Shown here: piece after piece, positions 23,401-33,300 of the stretch
Layout: every line of letters begins with the position of its first letter
Numbering within the stretch: position 1 is the stretch's first letter
NCBI GenBank assembly: GCA_947044365.1
Contig: OX345647.1
Span: 2,414,001-2,478,000, forward strand
Direction: 5' to 3'
DNA: 64,000 bases
From: Petrosia ficiformis
Lineage: Eukaryota; Porifera; Demospongiae; Haplosclerida; Petrosiidae
Made by a program: the position numbers and the translations under genes
Notes under the pieces: model-generated
Told to the model about the DNA's origin: nothing
The model's database searches: none
Seen by the model: the letters and a program-made list of their open reading frames with translations, nothing else

Positions 23401-26062
23401 TGTTTCATGATACACTATTGTCCTCAGTTACTATAATGATTATGATTTAACTATTTTTAGTTGGCAGAATTTCTGGACTTATAAATGCACTGCAACAGGT
23501 GTCTACAAAAAATGGTGAGTTGATTCTATGGATTTGCTTTTTTTTTTTACAGAAATAGTAGATAATTTTCACATTTTAGTGTGCACACCCATTTGAATTT
23601 CCTCTTTCCTGCAATATGAGATTCCCTCAAAAGAATATAATCACTCTATTTTAATGTAATCAGTGTCAGGTTATGGATTGTGTTTTAGTTGTGGTCTAAT
23701 AAATGGGTGTGGCTTTAAGTTGGGAAAAGATGGGAATAATATCACTACTCTATTTCTGGAGGTATGGCACAGGTAGGATACATGTATAAAGCTGATGGTT
23801 AATTAATGGTTAAAGGCTATTTTTATTGTGTATTGCCCACTCCTACTGTACTTTTGGTAAGTTTCCTCAGCTTTGACATGAATTCTTCAGTTGACCAGCA
23901 TAATGACTTGGGGGGTGGGGTTAACTAATCTTTTCGAAAATTATGGCTTTCAGTATCATACCCTGGGTAGGATCACTTATTTTAATTCAAAGTGTATGGT
24001 TCCAGTTACTTTATGGATATAAATTTATCCATTTCCTACAAGTAGTAATTTTATGGGTTTTTTGTTCATCAATTTTCGTAACACTTTTAAAAGTATAGAT
24101 TGATGAATTGCTGCTATTAGTTCTCCACCCTCATTCGGTATCAACGAGCCATTCCTGTAAACATTATTTGGCGTCATCTGATGGGCATGTTCACCCCTTC
24201 CACTATCACCACTTGTGTCTAATTCACTTTCATCTGTGTTGGGGAATCATTGATGGTTATTATGGGGTCAGTAGTAATTACAGACACAGGGGACCCTGTA
24301 CTTTCTTTATTCCATGATATGGTAAACTCTGGTGGGCATGTTTCTTTTATAACTGCACTGGCAATACCTCTTCCCCTTAAATTGGCAAAGAGATTCCATG
24401 AAAAACCTTCAAGGCCTGTAGACAAAGAATAAAACAATCTTATGGTCCAGGTATCTTCATCGTATGCATTGGAACATTTACCAGGCCTACCACTCGTATA
24501 AAATTCACTGATACCCTTAACCTCCCCATCACGAATGTTTTGTAAGTTTGTTTGGGCAGACGTTTGCCTTTATTTTGTGAATTATTTGTTGATAACGTGA
24601 TTTCAATCCTTTATTAGCATAAAAATATGGCAGTAAGTAGTCCTGGTGCTCATGACCACAACTGTTCAGTTCATCTTCTACTTCTTCAACATACTTACAA
24701 CAACCAGCTATCCTTGTAAACGTAAGCTAAAAAGACTTATGGCCAGTATGCTGGTATAAAAATAGGTTTGGGAAGCTATCACCACAAGCACAAAAGGTCA
24801 ACAACCTTGCTGAGTCCAAGATGCCGTTTATTTTCAATGTGGATAAATCTGTTTGTATTTCTGCTATTTCGTGAGGAAATAACTTCGGCAATGTTTTGTG
24901 CATACCATCTGCCACTTGAAAAATTTTGCTGCAGGCTATCTTCAAAGGCACAAAGTGATGCTTTAAACTGTGTAATAAAAGATCAAACTTGATGATCACT
25001 GTTCCGAAATAAAGAAATGTTATCAAATGTTGAGGTATGGCACTGAGATCTCTCTCCCCCAGCTCAAATACCACCTTCATATTTTAAAGATGAGATTGAT
25101 TAACTACTAGAATCAGTCCCAGAATATCTAATATTTTGTGGAGGAGCATGCTCCCATTACTGCACATAAAAAAATTGTTTTCACTAACAGAAACTGCAAC
25201 TCTAGTAGCATTTTTGGTGAAGTGCAAGAGTAATGAAACTCATATTGTCATATCTTAAGTAGTTCTTCTATCAGAGTATCAGTGTTTCCCCCAAAAGGTG
25301 ATACCATGGTACTCCCCACTCTCTAGTCTTGTTCCTCACCCTTTAATTTTAATGTTTATGCTCAAAGGCAGTGTTTTACATCACTTATTGAACATTGATG
25401 ACCAAATGATATGTACCACTGATGTGTTTCTCCACCCTTGATATGTATCCTGAGGGAAACACTGAGTGTATGTATGATGTATCCCATTCATTCATTGCAT
25501 TCATTGATAGCTATATATTTAATTGTATAATTTATACAAAAACAAATTTATGGATTCTTGTTTAACATCTATTTTAATTATGTTTTTAGAAATATTAAAA
25601 TGCCCTATCACTCAAGAACAGTTCCAAGATCCTGTTGTTGCTGCAGGTAAACATTTATATATTAGATATAATAGCCTGCATAGCCATTATTACAGGCTTA
25701 TAAATACCCATGGGAAACGTGATTGAGGACTGCACTGCATGTATTGTAAATGAATGATACGTTATGAAATCATGATTGAATCATTGGTCTCACTGTCAGT
25801 GTACATAAATGACTACAGCCCCCTTAGCTTCGCTTATGGTAACAGACACACACAAAAAACCAAAGTACTATAATCTCCATGAAGGTTAATATATTATTAT
25901 TACTTTAATGACTTTATCATTGCAGATGGTTATACATATGAACGTTCAGCTATCATGAGTTGGTTCATGGAAGGAAATCGTCGGAGTCCTACAACTAATG
26001 TGACACTACCAAATACTACTTTATTTCCGAATTACTTACTTAAAAGTCTTGTTCGTAAATAG
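14411..26062 (+). CDS. WDSUB1: WDSUB1-like WD40 and U-box protein, complete (14 exons, 460 aa)
   Basis: Exons: 14411-14690, 15813-15963, 16779-17008, 17370-17478, 17751-17784, 18464-18504, 19465-19553, 20631-20707, 22305-22428, 23461-23514, 25590-25646, 25926-26062. These plus-strand exons close in one frame ending at TAG. That is twelve coding exons listed, so the '14' in the call is an over-count; trust the list. Residues 1-312 form about seven WD40 repeats, with clear GH and WD-type endings (SGDQSVCVWETSS, SADKTVIIWNV, SNDRTIKLWNIEG). Residues 397-460 form a U-box: CPITQEQFQDPVVAADGYTY, then SPTTN. U-boxes recruit ubiquitin-conjugating enzymes, so an E3 ligase role is likely. Human WDSUB1 has a SAM domain between these parts. 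Here that linker is only about 85 acidic or helical residues, with no convincing SAM. Length is close to the human 476 aa. Confidence 0.92.
15242..15597 (+). mobile_element. Palindromic element with GCACCTATAC ends
   Basis: It begins GCACCTATAC and ends GTATAGGTGC, with an interior full of TATAGGCA and TGCCTATA in both orientations. It lies in WDSUB1 intron 1. No clear target-site duplication. Confidence 0.5.
16253..16645 (+). repeat. Dispersed repeat with GGTCAATTAATGG core
   Basis: Carries CATGGGGGGCTTGGTCAATT, ACCAGCAGGAAGATT and AAGTATAATAAGTTG blocks in the same order as 40850-41150. Inverted partial copies of its left part are at about 44620-44760 and 45470-45640 (AAGCAATCATAGGGATGGCC). 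The right end (ATAGGGATACTTTTTTCTCA then ATATATCTTG) matches the arm of the perfect palindrome at 38697-38753. Confidence 0.55.
17185..17335 (+). repeat. Diverged copy of a repeat inside the inverted duplication
   Basis: CTATTTTCATCACTCTTGTC, ATATACTTTGTATACAG and GACTGGCTGTTTTCACACCA match, in order and with substitutions, 7810-7940 in the right arm of the JIP duplication. So a dispersed element is embedded in the duplicated arms. Confidence 0.55.
18666..18947 (+). mobile_element. TA-target MITE, family 2
   Basis: Inverted termini of about 32 bp: CAGTACCTGACATTATTAAG... on the left and the complement ...AATAAAGTCAGGTACTG on the right, flanked by TA on both sides. This fits a Tc1/mariner-type non-autonomous element. 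A partial direct duplicate of its left end lies just upstream at about 18569-18660. Confidence 0.65.
19891..20091 (+). mobile_element. MITE family 1, copy B
   Basis: Nearly identical to copy A at 240-441: TGTCAATAAAAAGTCACCAT at the left and ATGGTGCCATTTTATTGACA at the right. It lies in the WDSUB1 intron after the last WD-repeat exon. Confidence 0.7.
20995..21490 (+). repeat. Dispersed repeat family 3, uninterrupted copy
   Basis: GC-richer than its surroundings. It shares TACCCCAAACTTGG, GGGGTCACTGAAA, AACCCTGATTAACGAGG and AAACATTTGGAGTGCT blocks, in order, with 29035-30060. It carries an open 105-codon frame (21037-21354) with no recognisable domain. At 21371 it holds the empty TTAA site that is occupied in the other copy. 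Confidence 0.7.
22013..22137 (+). repeat. 20-bp minisatellite, about 6 units
   Basis: Units of GAGTTAACCACCACTCAGAT, with ACC/ACT/ACA variants at one position, in the WDSUB1 intron before exon 22305-22428. Confidence 0.85.
22856..23166 (+). mobile_element. hAT-like MITE, copy 1
   Basis: Termini TAGTGCTGGGA and TCCCAGCACTA, with many ATCGATTA/TAATCGAT motifs inside. The flanks CTTATAAT and ATTATAAT match at 7 of 8 bases, consistent with an 8-bp target duplication. A relative sits at 55571-55868. Confidence 0.7.
24219..25080 (-). pseudogene. Decayed coding segment of unknown family
   Basis: In the WDSUB1 intron 23515-25589 the minus strand carries a 117-codon frame (25080-24727) followed by another protein-like stretch after a stop (TRIAGCCKYVEEVEDELNSC, about 24715-24655) and a 72-codon frame at 24437-24219. 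Composition looks coding, but frames are broken and I recognise no family. It is probably a mobile-element or retrocopy remnant. No splice structure is evident. Confidence 0.3.
25280..25464 (+). mobile_element. CAGTGTTTCCC-terminated MITE
   Basis: Begins CAGTGTTTCCCCCA and ends TGAGGGAAACACTG. Flanks CAGAGTAT and AGTGTATG are only weakly similar. CAGTG termini with 8-bp duplications are typical of hAT elements. A truncated relative is at 11723-11870. Confidence 0.5.
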
Positions 26063-26744
26063 AAACTAATTTTGTGTTTCTTTTTATGCCAGTTTTGTGT
26101 AAATTATATGTATTATATATACTGTTTCTCTAATTTGCACGAGTGTAATTTTGTATCTCTGATTTCACTACGAATAGTAATAAGTATGTTATTTTATAAA
26201 TCTTAAAATCTACTGCTGAACATAGCTGTTTTTTCTTTCAGGGCCTTTAGGGGGAGAAATTTACCCCTCCTTCCCCCAAAATCTGTTTATGAAGTTACAG
26301 CACATTTTTAACCCCTATGAAGCTATTCTCTATATCATCCTAGAAAAATTGTGCATCATAGTTTGTATATAGAATATGTATGAGGGACTTGTCACTTTTC
26401 AGGCTTCGCAAAAACACTTTCCCAAGAAATATAATTGGATTCCTTGAGTAGATATCTAACTTGTACAATATTTACTGAATTAAGTCTATACCAACTTGTA
26501 GTCTTATAGCTAGTTGTTCAATGATTTTACTTATCTTTCCTCACTATAACACTTTATGTGTAGTTTTAGTTCTTTTATGGAATAATTATTCATCAAAGTT
26601 AAGCCAATGGCCTTATATTATACGATTGGACGAACCAAGAATAGTTTTTTGTAAAAGACTCTTTATTAGCCAATTCACTAAGAGAACATCACAATTCTAT
26701 GATGTTGGAATATTAGATCTTATATAATCATGGTAATGGAAGAA
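26063..26744. other. WDSUB1 3' flank, no gene seen
   Basis: AT-rich sequence after the WDSUB1 stop. No consensus AATAAA occurs within the first 200 bases. The ORF at 26521-26727 has no recognisable features and is probably chance. Confidence 0.4.
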
Positions 26745-27445
26745 GATTGTTGTGTCATCAAGTGGCAGGTATAGAATTGCAGGGCCATATGTTCTGGTAG
26801 TTTTGTGCTTTGACACAATTATTTTAAGTTTGTCCTCTTCATCTCCATGTATGACAAATTCTGCATTTGCCGCCTCCTTCAGTGTTATGTTAGTTGGTGG
26901 GCCTAGTCACTGAAAGTACCTATGCAATAGGCAAAGGAAAATGTAGGTAACAAAAGTCAATATTTTCATCAGAGGGATTTGGCTCTTCAAGCATGCTTTT
27001 CACTTCCTCAAATCCCACTGTTGAATGTACAAGGTCCTGCATTGCTTTCAGATCTTCGCTCATTGTGGCTTTCTCTTGAGATGCCTTGTCTTTCATAATT
27101 ATGGGCAATTTTCTCCGATTCATTTGAAGTTTTCCGTAATTGCAAGCATTCCAATACATTTCTTCCCTCTTTACCAGATTTCCTATACTGCACTACATCC
27201 GTGAGTAAGTATTATAAAGCTGCTCGTATCCTATCAAGTTGGGTAAGAATACTATCCAGCCCTATGCCATTCCTTTGTAAATTTGTAATGTACATTTTTA
27301 ATCGATCACGATCCAGGAGATGGTTCCAAGAGAAATTTTGAGAATCGGCCAAAGCCAAGTATTTGGACATGTCCATGCAAACCTGAGTTGCTTCAACTGA
27401 AGATTTGCTGCCACTATCGAAGCTTGTGAGGTTATCAAATTTCAC
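26745..27445 (-). pseudogene. Decayed tyrosine-recombinase (Crypton-like) fragment
   Basis: The minus strand from 27445 reads a SAM-like core-binding domain (MSKYLALADSQNFSW, LKMYITNLQRNGIGLDSI, LDRIRAAL). A TAA stop follows at about 27211, then the frame continues YLLTDVVQYRKSG, shifts by one base, and runs into SQEKATMSEDLKAMQDLV. After another stop at about 26905, PPTNITLKEAANAEF and IIVSKHKTTRTYGPAILYL resemble the start of a tyrosine-recombinase catalytic domain, with its conserved V-x-x-HKT-x-x-x-x-GPA block. The HxxR and Tyr catalytic parts are not found. Family assignment rests on motif memory only. Confidence 0.5.
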
Positions 27446-28784
27446 AAGCTCCGGGGTTTTCTTGAGATCATAGTGGGAAAAGATCCCTGCTTTGTGATAC
27501 TATAATATTACTATGTTTTTTAGAGCTTAATTCAAAGCTCTCCTTTATTGAGATTTACCAACTCCTGTTTTCACTGCCCCTGTTTTGCAACAACTATGCT
27601 TTGCACAATTTTTTTTTGTTTGTCTGAATTCACAATTTTGTATACGAATTCGAAAGTTTTCCCACTGATTTTGAACGATATCCCTCGATCAGACAATGGT
27701 AGAATTTTTGGTATTTAAAGTTGCCTGAAGTAAAGTTGCATATTTCTTTTATAAAAACCATTTCCTTGTAACTCACATAAAACAGTCTCTTGTTCCTCTA
27801 TATGTTCCTCTGCTGCTTTATCTTCAAGTAACAAATTTCAATGGCATAAAATGTTCTGAAATAAAGGACTTACCTTCCATGGTATTTCACCTGTCGTGAT
27901 TCCACAGTCCCACATTACCTCCTCATCTTTTGTATTGCACATATGAAATACATTCCAATGCGAGATTTCCCTCAAATAAAAATGGGAGGGTAAGGTCATA
28001 CATTAGGATGGTTTATGTACTGCCCAATTTGATTGAACTGCCTTGTGGCGTTATAATAGCTAGTAGGTGTACGTCCTACTTTGAATGATATTGTTGCAGA
28101 GGTTTCGCATATTTTTTTTCCTACTCTTTCTGCTTCGGGATAAAATTTGCGGTTTCGTAAACTTTGGTGGTTTTGTATTTACAAAGGTATAAATCTACTG
28201 GGTATGTATTTTGTAGCAAAAACACCCCTCCCCTTCTCTTCTTCTGCATCACGTATTTCAATGGGTGCTTCTAGATCTCTATTGAGCCTGTCGATAATCT
28301 TTTCCCTCAGTGTTTGATAATTACATGAAAGAATTTTGTGATAACTAACAATATTCTCTTAGATTTTCTTAGAGAGGTAAGGCCCTTTCTCTTCACTTGA
28401 AACTATTCAGGAAAAATACATATTTTTTATTTGTAAAGTATTATCATGCTTACATTTCTCTGCACAGCCACGCCCAATGACTATAAGCTATATAGGGCAA
28501 ATTTTCTTTTCGGGAACATATGTCCCTCTCAGCAATTTTAACACAATTTGGTGGGTGTGGTCCATAGTGAGTGGGGAGTATGTGCAGGGTTAATGGGAAG
28601 TGTGAATTTCCCAAATCCCCCAAACGTGAAAAAACATTTTGTGATTAATTAATTAGTGGGTGGAATCAAGCACCATCCTCATATACATGGGTTTCCTAGA
28701 GTCTTTGTTACTGAGAACCCCAAAGAGGGAAAATATTTCAGGGACATACTCCAGGGTTGCTAAACGAAAAGAATTCAGGGTTCA

Positions 28785-28905
28785 GGGTGCATATTCTTTG
28801 TGATGAGGAGTATTAACCACAGGTATTAAACTGCAGAGAGAATTTAGGGTTATGGTTTAGGCCTTGGAAATTAGGATTAGGTTTAGGGTTTAAGGTTTAG
28901 GTGTC
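28785..28905 (+). repeat. Degenerate TTAGGG-like cluster
   Basis: Irregular runs of TTTAGGG, TTAGGA, TTTAGG and TTTAAGG (for example GGATTAGGTTTAGGGTTTAA at about 28873-28892). Scattered further motifs occur at 28984-29005 and 30101-30130. They may be interstitial telomere-like sequence or simple G/T drift. Confidence 0.4.
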
Positions 28906-29034
28906 ACTCATACATTCAAACAATAAGAACTCTGAAACCATGCCGGAATGTGTTTTCATTCTGAAAAACTCCACTTCTGATTTTAGGTTAGGTTATAAGG
29001 TTTAATGCTATGGTTGAGAGTTTATTAATAGAGT

Positions 29035-30060
29035 TTAACCTTTTGAATGGTGAGCATGTTTTTGGCAACGCTTCCCATTTCCAAAACTGTGGGCTCTGCT
29101 GCAGATATGTCGGCCATTGTTCACTTTCTGTACCCCAAACTTGGCTCCTTTCCCGACCTGGAGTGCTACTTCTAGCACCAGAGATTCATTGAACTAAATC
29201 ATATGCAGTGTTCTCAGCTACCCACCAGATTGCATCGGAGGGGTCACTGAAATCCCAAATTTTGTGGGTGGTGAGGAGGCTGCTCCCCCTTCGAACCCTC
29301 GTTAACGAGGAGACACTCCTTTAAGGTGGTACTAGGGAGTGGGCGGATGCGACTCCAATCAGTTTCAAAATAGAATATTATATAATATGACTCTAACCTG
29401 GTGTAATGGCAACCTTCATATCTTCTAATCACCTTTATAGGGTCCTGGAATTGATAAAACATATATAAAATGTCCATTTTTGTAATCGCAATAAGTACAA
29501 AACGGAGAAAGCCACGCCCACCAATCATGGCGTGCACCAAGTACAATGCATTTAGAGAAAACAAATAGAGCCATTTTCTGGAAATTCATTTTACTTTTAT
29601 AGTTACAAAAGGCTGAAGAAAGCTGAATTCTGTAGCTTTTCACTGAAACCATAAAATCTACCTTTCTAGGCACTATCAAACTCCGATCTTTCTCAGAGAG
29701 CAACTACAGTTATTGTTTCCCACCCACCGCCCCCTCCACCACCCGTGGGGCGTGTTTAGGTTTGTTTCTGAAAATAAACTATCAGTCAAAACATTTAGGC
29801 CCAATAATTATACCCCCGGGTGGGTGTGGCTTCCAAAAAATACAGAATGGAACCAGATTGTATGCAAGACTAGAAACTGATTGGAGTAGCATCCGCCCAC
29901 GGAAAAGACTACAACCTTAAAATCCCTCCATAATATATTTAGGGTAAAGTGCAGCAGAAAAACCATCAACGTTTTTAGGCATTTTCTTGTGCTTATGACT
30001 GAAACCAATTGCAAACATTTGGAGTGCTTTGTAACACTATGAACACACTCCTTAGTGCAA
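29035..30060 (+). repeat. Dispersed repeat family 3, interrupted copy
   Basis: The left part (29035-29320) and right part (29921-30045) align in order with 20995-21490. They are split by the 592-bp element at 29325-29916. The right part retains AAACATTTGGAGTGCT. Confidence 0.65.
29325..29916 (+). mobile_element. TTAA-target element nested in repeat family 3
   Basis: Flanked on both sides by TTAA (29321-29324 and 29917-29920). The termini are inverted: GGTGGTACTAGGGAGTGGGC, then GCGACTCCAATCAGTTTC on the left, and GAAACTGATTGGAGTAGCAT, then CCGCCCACGG...CTACAACC on the right. The paralogous repeat at 21371 has a single TTAA, the empty site. piggyBac-type transposases use TTAA. The internal minus-strand ORFs show no transposase signature. 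Confidence 0.7.
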
Positions 30061-30216
30061 ATACACAAATATGTGACATCAGCACTCTAAGCAAGGATTA
30101 CACTTAGGGTTATAGTTTAGGGGATAGGGTTTATAAATCATGTTACCTTGGACACTCAGCAGTTATTGCTTTGACTTTCCCGTCTAACAGGTTACCTCAT
30201 TTCGGAAGAAAAAAAA

Positions 30217-30314
30217 TTACTTTGCTCTACTCATGATAGCTTCATCCTGCGGAGTAGTGCGGACACATTGAACTTGTAGATGCTTTTATACAAGCTGGAA
30301 TACATGAATCTAAC
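30217..30314 (+). pseudogene. Decayed ankyrin-coding remnant upstream of the 2A gene
   Basis: CTACTCATGATAGCTTCATC at about 30224 is identical to coding sequence near 36150 of the downstream ankyrin gene. With a short insertion it continues as ATTGAACTTGTAGATGC (IELVDAFIQAGIHESN), the second half of an ankyrin repeat. The frame runs directly into the ATG at 30315. Confidence 0.5.
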
Positions 30315-33300
30315 ATGGCAACACTGCTATCTGTCATGATTGATCTATGTCAATGGAGGGCTAGCATTGGTCTATGGAACTGTTGTAAATGGCCATGTTG
30401 TACTGGAAATAGCAGTACACTGAAAGGAGGATGGGTCCTAGGACGATCAAAAGAGAAGAAAAAAAAACCAACCTTTTCTCTTATCTTGTTCCTGTCTGTT
30501 CTTCTTATTCTAGCAGGTGATGTGGAACTTAATCCTGGACCAGTAACAGGTAATCATATTGAAAATCTTTCCTTAATATACATATCCATTTTATTTGTAA
30601 CAAATAGGCACCAGTTTAATCACAAAAGTGTTATTGAAAGTGCTTGATGCTACCTTGAGTCTTGCTTTACGTTTCTGTCTTGAAGATGTTGCTAAAGACA
30701 TGTTCTCTAAAGGATTGATCTCAGAGTCAACTATCACTTCACCAAATTATAATACCGTGATTAGTGAATTCAAAACAGTAATGAGAACGAAAGAAGACAC
30801 ACCTCAGTTGGAGAAACATTGCCAATTGTTCCTGACTTGCCTGTCTAGCCAAAGTGGACCAGCTGAAGCAGTTGCTGAAAACTTAGCTGAACAATGGAGG
30901 GAGGAAGTACAAAAAGAGTTGAGTATCTCGCTCTCACTTGATGTTGTCATACTAGATGAAGATGGGAAACAAATGGATAGTGAATTAGTAGAGGCTAATA
31001 CTGAAATGACTGAACACTTCACTACAGATGAAACAGAACACCTGGAGAGTCTTGATATTCATGACCATTTCAATGAATTATTAAGACAATTTAAACATGA
31101 ACTCCATGGCAAATTAGCAAAGGGAGAAGAAAAGCTTTCCGATATTACAGACTTTGTACAACAACTTGTATCTACAGAAGATTTGTGTGATGTTGAACAT
31201 TTAGATGAAGTGCTGAAGAAACTCGACTCTTACTACAATTTCTTAGATTGTCAAAACATCATTCTTTTTGCAACAAGATTTGCCTCACCTGCTCTTTTGC
31301 AAAAATTTGAAAACCATTCAAAAGAAGCGGAATCATTTTGTAGAACTTACACTATTAAGATACTTCAAAAATGTTTTGATGTAAATTTTGACACTCACCA
31401 AATCTATGCATCTATTAGTCTTAACATTGCCTGGAGTAATGTAATTATTGACAGACTATACATGCTTATCAAAAATTTCTCTGTCAAACATGGAAGCCAT
31501 TTTGTACTAAAGCATATTAAGGTGACTGAGTCATCAGTCCATATTGAGTACTTCATGAGAGACTCTTCACTGAAAATACAAGAAATTATTGCGCATGCTC
31601 AAGAAAAGGTTTCCTTGATGTGGTTCATTGGTATCTATGAATTCAGTATTAATGGACATACAATTCTACAAGTTGACAATGAAGAGAACTTCACATTTGA
31701 GTTAGCTCTTCTCAAAGCAGCAAGCACAGGTCATATTGAAGCAGTTCAGTTACTACTTGATTTAACAGATAACACTGAACACTGCAATGAAGAAGGAACA
31801 ACACCCTTAATGTTAGCTAGTGAGGGTGGATATGAACCAGTTGTTAAGTCACTACTATTAGCTGGAGCTAATGTTAATAGTCAAAATAATGATGGATGGA
31901 CAGCACTAATGGAAGCAAGCAAGTATAATCATATCACAATAATCCACACTCTACTTGAAGTTGGTGCTGATCCACATCTACAGATTTCAGATGGACGTAA
32001 TGCCTTAATGATTGCTAGTATTAATGGTCATCATCAGGTTGTTCAGCAATTATTGAGAAAAAATGTTGACTATAATTGTCAACAAAAGCGTGGAATTACT
32101 GCTTTGATGTATTCCAGTATAAAGGGGCATTGTGAAGTTGTTGAACTATTACTTAATGCACAAGCTGATCCTAACATTCAAGGTAGAGTTGGATGGACTG
32201 CACTGATGTTAGCCTGCTTAAAAGGCCATATTAAAGTTGTTGAACAGCTACTCAATAAAGAAGCTGATCCCAATATTCAAAATACAAGTGGACAAACTGC
32301 ACTAAGATTTGCTAATCAAAGTGGCCATTTTCAAGTTGTTGAGCTGTTACTTAAACAACATGCTAATCCTAATGTTCGAGACACGAATGCTGGATGTACT
32401 GAACTACATTTTGCTGTACTTGGTTCGTCAAAAATGAACAATAAATCTGGCTTCCTATTTACAGAAATGACTGGTACTATTCAAGATTACATTAAAATAG
32501 TACAGTTACTGATAGGTCACTCTAGTATTGACATTGATGCAGTGACTGATGAAAGTTTCACAAGTCTTATGTTTGCTAGTATGTATGGCTGTACAGAAGT
32601 AGTTGAGCTATTGTTAGAGGCTGGAGCTAATCCAAATATACCGATTAAGACATCCACAACCATGAAGGACATTAATGGATGTACTGCTCTTATGCTAGCC
32701 TGTCAGCATGGCTATTCCGAAATTGCTGAATTGTTACTCATTAAAGAAGCTGATCCTAACATTGAAAATACAAGTGGACAAACTGCACTAAGATTAGCTA
32801 ATCAAAGTGGCCATTTTCAAGTTGTTGAGCTGTTACTTAAACAACATGCTAATCCTAATGTTCGAGACACAAATGCTGGATGTACTGAACTACATTTTGC
32901 TGTATTTGGTTCGTCAAAAATGAACAATAAATCTGGCTTCCTATTTACAGAAATGACTGGTACTATTCAAGATTACATTAAAATAGTACAGTTACTGATA
33001 GGTCACTCTAGTATTGACATTGATGTAGTGACTGATGAAGGTCTTATGTTTGCTAGTATGTATGGCTGTACAGAAGTAGTTGAGCTATTGTTAAAGGCTG
33101 GAGCCAATCCAGATGTACAGATTAAGACATCTACAACAATGAAGGACATGATAATGTCCGACGAAACAGACATACTACTTCAACCACAAGTCAAATCATT
33201 TCTTTTACCAAATTTTTCTCTATTAAAAGGAATGTCCGTTCATGGTTGGACTGCTCTAATGTTTGCCAGTTGGAAAGGTCGTTCGGACATTGTTCAGATA

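Noticed and set aside
30470..30516. Intron ending at TCTAGCAG just before the 2A motif
   Set aside because: The DNA does look like a splice acceptor, but the encoded leucine-rich stretch fits the context required for 2A. Kept as coding, with the caveat recorded.
30628..30630. Start of the ankyrin protein at codon 30628
   Set aside because: The codon is GTG, and the frame is open upstream to a spliced exon carrying a consensus 2A motif with matching phase.
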